Of a DNA stretch of 14,685 nucleotides, positions 1 through 6,092 are shown piece by piece. The stretch comes from Clostridiales bacterium (lineage in GTDB: Bacteria > Bacillota > Clostridia > Oscillospirales > QAMX01). How positions within the stretch are numbered: position 1 is the stretch's first letter; the number at the start of each line of letters is the position of its first letter. The position numbers and the translations under genes were made by a program. The DNA is taken from contig QAMX01000031.1 of NCBI GenBank assembly GCA_003149835.1, positions 1 through 14,685 of the forward strand, in the 5' to 3' direction. Under the pieces are notes generated by a model that worked only from the letters and a program-made list of their open reading frames with translations, was not told the DNA's origin and made no database searches.

Positions 1-11
1 CGGCGACGACA

Positions 12-50
12 AGCGCCCCGTATGCGGGAAATTCCCGCATACGGGGCGCT
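12..50 (-). terminator. Perfect 17-bp inverted repeat, probable terminator of the oxidoreductase gene
   Basis: Positions 12-28 and 34-50 are perfectly complementary around a 5-base AAATT centre, giving a very stable GC-rich hairpin that ends about 20 bases past the TAA stop (71-73) of the oxidoreductase. Neither side carries a real T-tract: the minus-strand exit reads TTGTCG and the plus-strand exit TTTCAAATTC. It could stop transcription weakly in both directions or protect an mRNA 3' end. The palindrome is certain; the terminator role is inferred from its position. Confidence 0.6.
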
Positions 51-70
51 TTCAAATTCGGCTGACCGCC

Positions 71-1198
71 TTACAGTTTGACGAATTTTTCCTCGTTTTT
101 CGCGTTTTTGCGGAAATTCGGCATGTCCATCACGCGGCCGCGGTTGGTGACCGACAGCTCGCTCAGCAGGCCGACCGCCGTCCACTCGCAGGCGCGGTAG
201 ACGTTGACATCCGGCTCCTGACCTGTGACGATGGCATCCACAAAATCCTTGACGAGGTAGTAGTCGCCGCCGTTATGCCCCGCCTTTTTCGCCGCCTCGG
301 TCGGGTTTTGATAGCGTTCGGGCAGATAGCGGTCAAAATCGTGCAGCGGCCGCCATTTGCATTTGCCGGAATCGTCAACCGGCTCGTCTTCCAGCCAGAC
401 CTGATAGCCGCCGCTGACGCCGCGCCCCTCGCAGCAGCCCTTGGTGCCCTGCAACAGATAGGAGTGCATGTTGTGCGGGCGCGGAGCCTTGCAGGCGACG
501 GTGATCTTGGCGAGCGCGCCGCTCTCCATGCGGCACATCGTGACCGTCAGCTCATCCTGTTTCAGCTCCGGCGAGACGTAGCCGCCGCCCGTGCCGAAGC
601 AGGAAATCTCGGTCACGCGGTCGCCCGCAAACCACTCCATGACCGGTCCGAGCGAATGCGTCGGATAGAACGAGCCGCGCTTGCCGAGCTGCCAGTAGGT
701 GCGCCATGAGCGCTTGCCGTTGTCGTAGACCGTCATATCGCGTACATCGTGCAGGTATTCGCCCTCGGCGTAAAACGGCGTTCCGAATTTTCCGGCGGCG
801 CGCAGGCCTTTCACAAGCTGCACCTCGGGCGTATAGATATAGTTTTCCGCCATCATGTAGGTCTTTCCGTATTTCTCTTTGGCCTCGATCAGCCACCAGA
901 GCTCATCCATCGTGACGCCCGCCGTCACCTCGCTGAGCACATGCTTGCCCGCTTCCAGCGCCGCGACCGCCTGCGGCACATGGCACTGCATCGGCGTGGC
1001 GATGACGACCGCGTCGATATCGGATTCAAGCATGTCCTCGTACACGCGGAAGCGGTGCGGGATGTTGTACTCGTCTGCGATGCGGTTCATACACTCCTCG
1101 TTTAAATCGCAGACCGCGGTGACCTCGACGTTATCGAGCGCTGAAAAACCCGCCATTGTCGATTTCGCGCGGCTGCCGACAATCCCTACTTTGATCAT
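71..1198 (-). CDS. Gfo/Idh/MocA-family NAD(P)-dependent oxidoreductase
   Basis: A 375-residue protein with a Rossmann-type N-terminus (MIKVGIVGS, then the acidic turn VCDLNEE near residue 31) and the family pattern DAVVIATP (62-69) followed by HVLSE (86-90). The C-terminal half fits the GFO_IDH_MocA_C fold and contains YPTHSLGP (178-185), which resembles the conserved His region of GH109-type relatives, and GHNGGDYY (307-314). Members use NAD(P) to oxidise or epimerise sugars and cyclitols; the substrate cannot be told here. The usual catalytic EKP is replaced by EVT (90-92), so the standard Lys is absent, and the nucleotide loop (GSRAKSTMAG) departs from GxGxxG. The ATG start is preceded by AGAGGAA at good spacing. 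With the URO-D-like gene upstream it forms a small accessory metabolic group. A GH109-like glycosidase is an alternative. Confidence 0.88.
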   Translation of the reverse strand: MIKVGIVGSRAKSTMAGFSALDNVEVTAVCDLNEECMNRIADEYNIPHRFRVYEDMLESDIDAVVIATPMQCHVPQAVAALEAGKHVLSEVTAGVTMDELWWLIEAKEKYGKTYMMAENYIYTPEVQLVKGLRAAGKFGTPFYAEGEYLHDVRDMTVYDNGKRSWRTYWQLGKRGSFYPTHSLGPVMEWFAGDRVTEISCFGTGGGYVSPELKQDELTVTMCRMESGALAKITVACKAPRPHNMHSYLLQGTKGCCEGRGVSGGYQVWLEDEPVDDSGKCKWRPLHDFDRYLPERYQNPTEAAKKAGHNGGDYYLVKDFVDAIVTGQEPDVNVYRACEWTAVGLLSELSVTNRGRVMDMPNFRKNAKNEEKFVKL

Positions 1199-1231
1199 GA
1201 TTGTTTCCTCTTTTCTTAAAAATAAAGTTTA

Positions 1232-1507
1232 TCATTCAGAGACGGCAGAGTTTGTCTCCCTGTCTCCTATCCGGTGCTGAGCGGTTCCTATGAATCCTTG
1301 TCGTCCCCAAACTGCTTTGGCGCGCCACGCCGGCGGACACATCCGCCGTCCGATACTCAGGCAAGGTGTCGATATCGTCAAAACAACGGCTGTAACCTCC
1401 GCCCGAACCGGCGGCGGCCGCAGGCAAAACGCCGAAAAAACGACTGTGCCGCCGAGAAACAGAAGCGCTGCAAAAAGCATTTTTTCAGAAGCTTTCCTTT
1501 TTTCCAT
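1232..1507 (-). pseudogene. Small membrane or secreted ORF, probably frameshifted
   Basis: Not recognised. The frame from ATG 1507 encodes 91 residues: a basic start (MEKRKASEK), a hydrophobic stretch (about residues 10-28, signal peptide or single membrane anchor) and PPPVRAEV. Up to about residue 42 codon choice resembles the neighbours. After that the frame contains rare-looking codons (ATA, CGA, GGA, AGG), while the frame one base away reads FDDIDTLPEYRTADVSAGVARQ with neighbour-like codons and ends near 1236. The two join at an A4 run at 1380-1383 (T4 on the coding strand); one extra base would merge them into a protein of about 90 residues. This suggests a single-base loss, either a real mutation or a sequencing/assembly error. 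The ribosome site is weak (GGATG about 11 bases upstream). It may also simply be non-coding intergenic DNA between 1199 and 1577. Confidence 0.35.
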
Positions 1508-1577
1508 ATCGTTTTACATCCGCACGGCGGCAAATCCATGCAGAGCGGCAATCCAGCCCATTCGGCGGCCGTCCGCT

Positions 1578-2612
1578 TTATGCGCTCCGCCACTCCGCGA
1601 TCGTCTGAACCAGCGCGGCAATGTTTTCAAAAGGGAAGCCGTTGTCCGGCTCGACATAAAACCACGAGCCGCCCTCCCACATGCGGAAGGTTTCATACTC
1701 CCGCCGAACCAGCTCGCAAACCTGTTTCGGTGTGCCGAAGGTCATTGTGTTGGCGCGGTCGGTGTGAATGGCGACGGCCAGACCGAGCGCACGGCACCGT
1801 CCGGCCAGTTCCCGCATGTCATAGGCGGGAAGCTGCGGCCACAGCGAGGTCGCTCCGACCTCGCGCAGGTCTTCGATGATGTCGGAAATCAGGCCGCAGC
1901 TGTGAAAATGGATCTTGACGCCGGCTCTGACGGCGGGTTCAAAGATATATCGAAGGCGCGGCTTAAAAAACGCGCGCCACATCGCCGGGCTCATCAGCAG
2001 GGAGCGCTCTGTCCCGTAGTCGTCGCCAAAGGCCACGGCGTCGGCGCCGAGCGCGACGGCCCGTTCCACCAGGGCGCGGTCGTAGCCGGCGATCAGGTCG
2101 GCCAGCCGGTGAATTTCCGGGCTGTCCTCCGCGAGGTCGCAGTAAAGCGCGGCATCCCCGCGCAGGGCGCTCATCCGTTCAAGCAGCGACCCGCAGCCGA
2201 CGAGCGCAAAAAACGTCTCCTGATGCTTTTTCAGCCGCGCCTTTTCGGCCTCGAACGCCGGACCGGTTGGCGCAGGCAGCGCGGGAACCTGCAAATGCTC
2301 CAACGCAGCCCAGTCCGCGAGCGGATGACGGTATACGATTCCGGAAACGCCAAAAATCCGGTGTTCCCAGACCGCGCCCCACTCGTCCGTGCGGTATTCG
2401 TGATATCGGCCGCCGGCGTCAAAGCGCTCTTTTCCGAGCACGGGAATGGGCTGTCTGGAAAAAGGCGCAAAGTCTCCCGGCAGCGCGGCAAACAGCTCGT
2501 TGAGCTTTTCGCCGTGTTCATAGTAGCCGACCGGCGAATAGTAATATTGCAGCGGGGCCTGATCGACGGCGCGGTATTCCATCGCGGCTGTGACGCGTTC
2601 TCTCGCGTTCAT
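1578..2612 (-). CDS. Uroporphyrinogen decarboxylase (URO-D) superfamily protein
   Basis: A 344-residue protein of the URO-D/MtaA/CmuA superfamily, which adopts a TIM barrel. It opens with the family pattern MNARERVTAAMEYR and carries AFGDDYG (194-200) and HFHSCG (235-240), the HxC portion of the zinc/thiol-binding motif seen in methyltransferase-type members. It is not canonical HemE. Homologues of this subgroup commonly sit beside Gfo/Idh/MocA dehydrogenases, as here, in catabolic loci of unknown substrate; some relatives transfer methyl groups between corrinoids and thiols, but no corrinoid protein gene is present in this window. An in-frame ATG at 2660 exists, but 2612 is chosen because AGAGGTG lies about 6 bases upstream and the family N-terminus begins there. 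A possible structured RNA (2651-2755) lies in its leader. Confidence 0.85.
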   Translation of the reverse strand: MNARERVTAAMEYRAVDQAPLQYYYSPVGYYEHGEKLNELFAALPGDFAPFSRQPIPVLGKERFDAGGRYHEYRTDEWGAVWEHRIFGVSGIVYRHPLADWAALEHLQVPALPAPTGPAFEAEKARLKKHQETFFALVGCGSLLERMSALRGDAALYCDLAEDSPEIHRLADLIAGYDRALVERAVALGADAVAFGDDYGTERSLLMSPAMWRAFFKPRLRYIFEPAVRAGVKIHFHSCGLISDIIEDLREVGATSLWPQLPAYDMRELAGRCRALGLAVAIHTDRANTMTFGTPKQVCELVRREYETFRMWEGGSWFYVEPDNGFPFENIAALVQTIAEWRSA

Positions 2613-2650
2613 ACAGTTCACCTCTGAATGCTGATCGATGATTGACCTAT

Positions 2651-2755
2651 GGCTGCGCATAAGACCCTTGGCGCGGTTTCGCTACAAACCGCCTGTTTTT
2701 TCACCAAGCCGGTTCGGCAGGAGGGGCTATCCCCTAACCTTCACCGGTATCAGCC
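2651..2755 (-). ncRNA. Candidate structured leader RNA with a three-way junction
   Basis: The sequence supports a nested set of Watson-Crick helices. A closing stem pairs 2651-2655 with 2751-2755. One arm pairs 2709-2713 with 2743-2747 and encloses 2722-2726 with 2731-2735, plus 2719-2721 with 2738-2740. A second arm pairs 2667-2671 with 2704-2708 and encloses a 7-bp stem, 2673-2679 with 2686-2692. Together they make a compact three-way junction ending 39 bases before the ATG of the URO-D-like gene, a riboswitch-like position. I could not match it to a known class. The orientation is uncertain: on the plus strand the 7-bp stem is followed by CTGT6 and would look like a terminator, but no plus-strand gene is present. 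No clear promoter separates it from the ispF terminator. Confidence 0.4.
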
Positions 2756-2767
2756 GCAGAAACCGCC

Positions 2768-2793
2768 AAAAAAAAATCGAGCGTTTCGCTCTC
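2768..2793 (-). terminator. Rho-independent terminator after ispF
   Basis: On the minus strand a short GC-rich hairpin, GAGCG-AAA-CGCTC (2779-2791), is followed after two bases by nine T residues (2768-2776). It lies about 65 bases past the ispF stop and fits the end of the carD-ispD-ispF transcription unit. The stem is only 5 bp, but the T-tract is strong. Confidence 0.7.
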
Positions 2794-2857
2794 AATCGGA
2801 TCAGCTAAATCATAATGACAGGCCGTCGGCGCAGAAAAAAACGGTTCCGGCCTTTCT

Positions 2858-3361
2858 TTATGCCTGTCGTCCGCTTTCCGGTTTCTGCCGCGCCTGTTCC
2901 AGCAGACAGACGGCGTGCGCGGCGATGCCTTCGCCGCGGCCGGTAAAGCCCATGCCTTCCTCGGTCGTCGCCTTGACGCTGACAGAGCCAATCTCGGTCT
3001 GCAAAACCGCCGCCAGCTTTTCGCGCATGGCCAAAATGGACGGCGCAAGCTTCGGCCGCTGACAGAGAAGCGTCGCGTCGAGGTTCACAAGCGCATAACC
3101 GGCGCGCCGCACCGCCGCGTAAGCCGTTTCGAGCAGCCGCAGGCTGGAAATGCCCTTGTACTGCGGGTCGCTGTCAGGAAACATTTGGCCGATGTCCCCG
3201 AGCGCGGCGGCGCCGAGCAGGGCGTCAATGACGGCGTGGGTCAAAACGTCGGCGTCGCTGTGTCCGTCCAAGCCGAACGGGCAGTCGAGCGTCACGCCGC
3301 CGAGAACGAGCGGCCGCCCTTCTTTGATCCTGTGAACGTCATAGCCATGTCCAATTCTCAA
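2858..3361 (-). CDS. ispF: 2-C-methyl-D-erythritol 2,4-cyclodiphosphate synthase
   Basis: Converts CDP-ME 2-phosphate to the cyclic diphosphate MEcPP with release of CMP, a late step of the MEP isoprenoid pathway; the enzyme is a cytosolic homotrimer. The 167-residue length is typical. The metal ligands are all visible: D8 and H10 in GHGYDVHR, and H42 in SDADVLTHA. DIGQMFPDSDPQYKG and the C-terminal ATTEEGMGFTGRGEGIA complete the family signature. The start is TTG (3359-3361), supported by GGAGG 10 bases upstream and by the family N-terminus; no in-frame ATG lies upstream before a stop. It follows ispD by 73 bases, a gap holding two hairpins. The enzyme looks complete and functional. Confidence 0.97.
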   Translation of the reverse strand: MRIGHGYDVHRIKEGRPLVLGGVTLDCPFGLDGHSDADVLTHAVIDALLGAAALGDIGQMFPDSDPQYKGISSLRLLETAYAAVRRAGYALVNLDATLLCQRPKLAPSILAMREKLAAVLQTEIGSVSVKATTEEGMGFTGRGEGIAAHAVCLLEQARQKPESGRQA

Positions 3362-3395
3362 TGTGATGCAGCCTCCGTTTCAGGCCCCGTTATAC

Positions 3396-3446
3396 GCGGC
3401 TCAAAGCCGCACGGGTAAAATGACCGGCTGCGGCCTATTGGCCGCA
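3396..3446 (-). other. Tandem hairpins at the ispD-ispF junction
   Basis: Two perfect inverted repeats lie in the ispD-ispF junction. The first, TGCGGCC-AATA-GGCCGCA on the minus strand (3429-3446), has the ispD TAG stop at the edge of its loop. The second, GCGGCT-TTG-AGCCGC (3396-3410), sits 35 bases before the ispF start. Neither is followed by a T-tract, so they are unlikely to be full terminators. They could tune ispF expression relative to ispD by mRNA processing or translational coupling; that role is inference. Confidence 0.5.
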
Positions 3447-4121
3447 TTGTATCCGCGCCGCGATCCTCTCGGCGGCCGGCAAATCCCCCGCAGCCGTAAT
3501 TTTCAGGTTTTCTGCGCTTCCGGGCACAATCCTGCATGCGATCCCACAGCCGACCGCCGCTGAACACTCGTCTGTCAAAACGCAGGAGCTCTCTTTTTCA
3601 TATTGCATCATCTTTTCAAACGCCGGCCGCGAAAACACCTGCGGCGTCTGCGCGGCGAACAGCGTTTTCCGGTCGGGCGTCGAGGCCGCAAAACCGTTTT
3701 CGGCGATATGAATCGTATCCGTCACGGGCAACGCCGGAATCGCCGCGCCGTATTGCAGCGCGGCGCGGCATACCGCATCGATCAGCTCCGCACCGACAAA
3801 CGGCCGCGCGCCGTCATGTACCGCGATCAAGTCCGTTTGGCCGAGCAGAACGGCGGCTTTTTCGACCGTTTCCTGCCGCGCCGCGCCGCCGGCGCAGTAA
3901 ACAATCCTCGGGTCGTCCGGTCCCTGAGCCGAAAACGCCGCAAGCTTTTCCGGCGGGACGGCGACGACAAGGCGCGCCGTATGGACGTAGGCGAGAAACG
4001 CATCGGCCGCCCATCGATACACCGGTTTGCCGCCGAGCGGATAATTGATTTTGTCTGTGCCGCCCATCCGCTCCGAGCGGCCGGCCGCGCAAAGGATAAC
4101 GCCTAAGCTGAATGATTTCAT
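3435..4121 (-). CDS. ispD: 2-C-methyl-D-erythritol 4-phosphate cytidylyltransferase
   Basis: Joins MEP and CTP to give CDP-ME and diphosphate, the third step of the MEP pathway, two reactions before IspF. The 228-residue protein shows the nucleotide-binding start ILCAAGRSERMGG with the downstream DK (normally PKQ) at TDKINYPLGGKPV, the VHDGARPFV motif, DRKTLFAAQTPQVF, TDECSA and the C-terminal LKIT loop, all in the right order. An open frame extends upstream to 4223, but the family N-terminus starts at the ATG at 4119-4121, with GGAA nine bases ahead. The gene follows carD by 104 bases and precedes ispF, a gene order common in Clostridia. DKIN instead of the usual PKQY is a mild departure; the remaining motifs are intact. 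Confidence 0.95.
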   Translation of the reverse strand: MKSFSLGVILCAAGRSERMGGTDKINYPLGGKPVYRWAADAFLAYVHTARLVVAVPPEKLAAFSAQGPDDPRIVYCAGGAARQETVEKAAVLLGQTDLIAVHDGARPFVGAELIDAVCRAALQYGAAIPALPVTDTIHIAENGFAASTPDRKTLFAAQTPQVFSRPAFEKMMQYEKESSCVLTDECSAAVGCGIACRIVPGSAENLKITAAGDLPAAERIAARIQCGQ

Positions 4122-4225
4122 CGTTGGCTGTTCCAATAGACTCTCCCGCTCCGTTTTTTGATACGCCCAAGCCCCGCTTCGCCGTCCCGCAGACGTCCGG
4201 GACGCTTCCGTCTCCCGATCCAACG

Positions 4226-4744
4226 CTATGTTGTCGCCGGCTTTCCTTTCGGCGTTTTTCCCAGCGCCGTATGGACGAGCGCTTCCGTCTCCTCATAGGG
4301 CAGATCTTTGGCCAGAGAAATTTCCGAAACGAGCATCTGCATCGCGCTGTGGAACATCTTTCGTTCCCCCATCGACAAGCCCTTGACGTTTTCACGCTCG
4401 GAAAGCGACCGAACGACCGCGACGACCGCGTCAGGGTCGCCGCTTTTGAGCCGTTCGAGGTTTTCCTTAAAGCGTTTTGTCCAGTTGTGTTCCCGCTCGA
4501 AGTCGAGCGAGGCGAGCTGTTTCAACAGCGAATCGGCTGTCGCGGCGTCGACGACGCGACGGACGCCGATCACCTCCGCCGACTCCACCGGTATGCTGAC
4601 GGTCATTGAACCGACCGGCATTCTGAACACATAGTATTTGCCGTCGCCAACCGTATCGGCACGCAAAACAATGTCCTCGACAATGCCCGCGCCGAGCTTG
4701 GGATGAACGACTTTGTCGCCGATCAAATACGTCTCCGAGGCCAT
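4226..4744 (-). CDS. CarD-family RNA polymerase-binding regulator
   Basis: A 172-residue CarD/CdnL-type protein. Residues 5-60 form the Tudor-like RNA polymerase interaction domain (IGDKVVHPKLGAGIVEDI, then YYVFRMPVGSMTVSIPVE). The rest is the helical DNA-contacting domain with NWTKRFKENLERLKSG and the family pattern KGLSMGERKMFHSAMQMLVSE. CarD proteins bind the polymerase beta subunit and stabilise open promoter complexes, notably at rRNA and housekeeping promoters. The ATG at 4744 has GGAGAG just upstream. The S41 peptidase gene ends 77 bases upstream and ispD starts 104 bases downstream, a gap with a 6-bp CGTCCC/GGGACG hairpin but no T-tract. Its length and domain order are normal for the family. 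Confidence 0.93.
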   Translation of the reverse strand: MASETYLIGDKVVHPKLGAGIVEDIVLRADTVGDGKYYVFRMPVGSMTVSIPVESAEVIGVRRVVDAATADSLLKQLASLDFEREHNWTKRFKENLERLKSGDPDAVVAVVRSLSERENVKGLSMGERKMFHSAMQMLVSEISLAKDLPYEETEALVHTALGKTPKGKPATT

Positions 4745-4821
4745 ATCTCTCCATACCTTTCCGACGCCTGCGCGCTGTCGCGCCCGGGAAAGCGCCTTCT
4801 GCGGGACGGCGCCATATGATT

Positions 4822-6033
4822 CTATTTCAACAGGCTCTCTTTCATATGACTGACCGCCGCCATGATCTGCGGATCCTCCGTATATTCCATGCTGCCGATC
4901 TGAACCAGCTTTTCATAGGAGATCTCCGTCTCCATATCCGGCGTAATGCCGCCCATTTCGCCGATGCTCACGCCGTTAGGCGTATAATATTTGATCACGG
5001 AGAACGTGACGGCCGAGCCGTCGCTGAGCGTAAACGTCTGCTGTCCCTCGCCCTTGCCGGTCGTCGGCGTTCCGACGACGAAAGCCCGGCCCTGTTCCTG
5101 CATGACGGCCGCAAAGTACTCCGCGGCGCTGTAAGAATATTCGTTGACGAGGACGATCAGCGGCAGGTCATAGTATTCCTCGTCCACGCTCAGGCGGTTT
5201 TCATTGCCCGCCTTATCGCGCTCGATAAACACCTCGCCCGGCGGCATCAGCCGGTCGAGCATGGAAATCAGCGTCGTGAGCTGGCCGCCGGGATTGTTGC
5301 GCACGTCGATGATAAAGCCCTTGGCGCCGATGTCGACCAGATTGTCGAGCTTTTCGTCAAACTGCTCGGCGGCGGCGGCCGTAAATTCGGAAACCCGCAG
5401 CAATCCGATCTCGCCGTCGATCAGCTCCGAATAGACGCTGGTCTTCTTGACGACGCGGCGCTCCACGGTAAACTCCATTACCTCTCCGTCGCGCTGGATT
5501 CCGATACGCACCTGTGTGCCGACCTCGCCGCGCACCTTGGCGACCGTCGCGTCCATGCCGAGAACGGAGACAAGCTCGTCCTCAACCGAATAGAGCTTGT
5601 CAAAGCGCTGAATGCCTGCCTCGGCGGCCGGTGACTCGTCATAGACCTCCATGACCGTCAGCAGGCCGGTATCCGCGTCCTGCGTCACCGTCACGCCGAT
5701 GCCGGCATAGCTGCCGGCCTTGTCCTCATACAGCGACTGCAAGCTCTCGGCGGTCGTATAATACGCCCATTTGTCGTTAATGCCGCTCATATAGCCGAGG
5801 GCGAGCATATCGAGAAGGTCTTCCTCCTCATATTCCCCGACATAATAGCGGTCGAGCAGCGTTTTAATCTCGTCCAGCTTCTTATAATCGCCCGAGGCGA
5901 GCGCGTCGGCGCGTTCATAGCGCGCAGAGAGGATATAGCCCGTCGCCAGCATCGTTACAGCCGCGACGAGCAGACAAATTGCAATGACCTGTACCCATGA
6001 CGGGCGTTTGGAAACCTTATCGGATGCTCTCAT
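4822..6033 (-). CDS. ctpA: S41-family C-terminal processing peptidase with PDZ domain
   Basis: A 403-residue membrane-anchored serine peptidase. A single N-terminal membrane segment (about residues 13-35) leaves the rest outside the cell. A PDZ domain spans about 105-190 (YAGIGVTV, then ESPAAEAGI), followed by the tail-protease core with FIIDVRNNPGG (240-250). The catalytic Ser302 (SYSAAE), Glu305 and Lys327 (GTPTTGK) are all present, with the Ser-to-Glu spacing of 3 and Ser-to-Lys spacing of 25 seen in Prc/CtpA, so it should be active. Such enzymes trim or degrade exported proteins and can control cell-wall hydrolases. It lies directly after the M23 peptidase (59 bases apart), suggesting it processes or turns over that enzyme or another envelope protein; this is inference. 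The ribosome site is weak (GAGTGAAAAG). Confidence 0.93.
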   Translation of the reverse strand: MRASDKVSKRPSWVQVIAICLLVAAVTMLATGYILSARYERADALASGDYKKLDEIKTLLDRYYVGEYEEEDLLDMLALGYMSGINDKWAYYTTAESLQSLYEDKAGSYAGIGVTVTQDADTGLLTVMEVYDESPAAEAGIQRFDKLYSVEDELVSVLGMDATVAKVRGEVGTQVRIGIQRDGEVMEFTVERRVVKKTSVYSELIDGEIGLLRVSEFTAAAAEQFDEKLDNLVDIGAKGFIIDVRNNPGGQLTTLISMLDRLMPPGEVFIERDKAGNENRLSVDEEYYDLPLIVLVNEYSYSAAEYFAAVMQEQGRAFVVGTPTTGKGEGQQTFTLSDGSAVTFSVIKYYTPNGVSIGEMGGITPDMETEISYEKLVQIGSMEYTEDPQIMAAVSHMKESLLK

Positions 6034-6092
6034 TTTGATCTTTTCACTCTTTCATTTTGGCCGTTTCGGCGCCGCACGGCGCGCGAAGCCGG

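Noticed and set aside
1290..2627. A 445-codon open frame on the plus strand
   Set aside because: It lies antisense to the URO-D-like gene, is rich in Arg, Ala and Pro as expected for a shadow frame in GC-rich DNA, and shows no family motif.
2651..2755. Possible circularly permuted twister ribozyme on the plus strand (CAAGCC, GGAGGGG and CCCCUAAC in order)
   Set aside because: The conserved A-rich segment and the proper internal-loop geometry are missing; the resemblance is limited to short common words.
4122..4223. N-terminal extension of IspD
   Set aside because: IspD proteins begin directly with the nucleotide-binding strand found at the ATG at 4121; the extra 34 residues match nothing.
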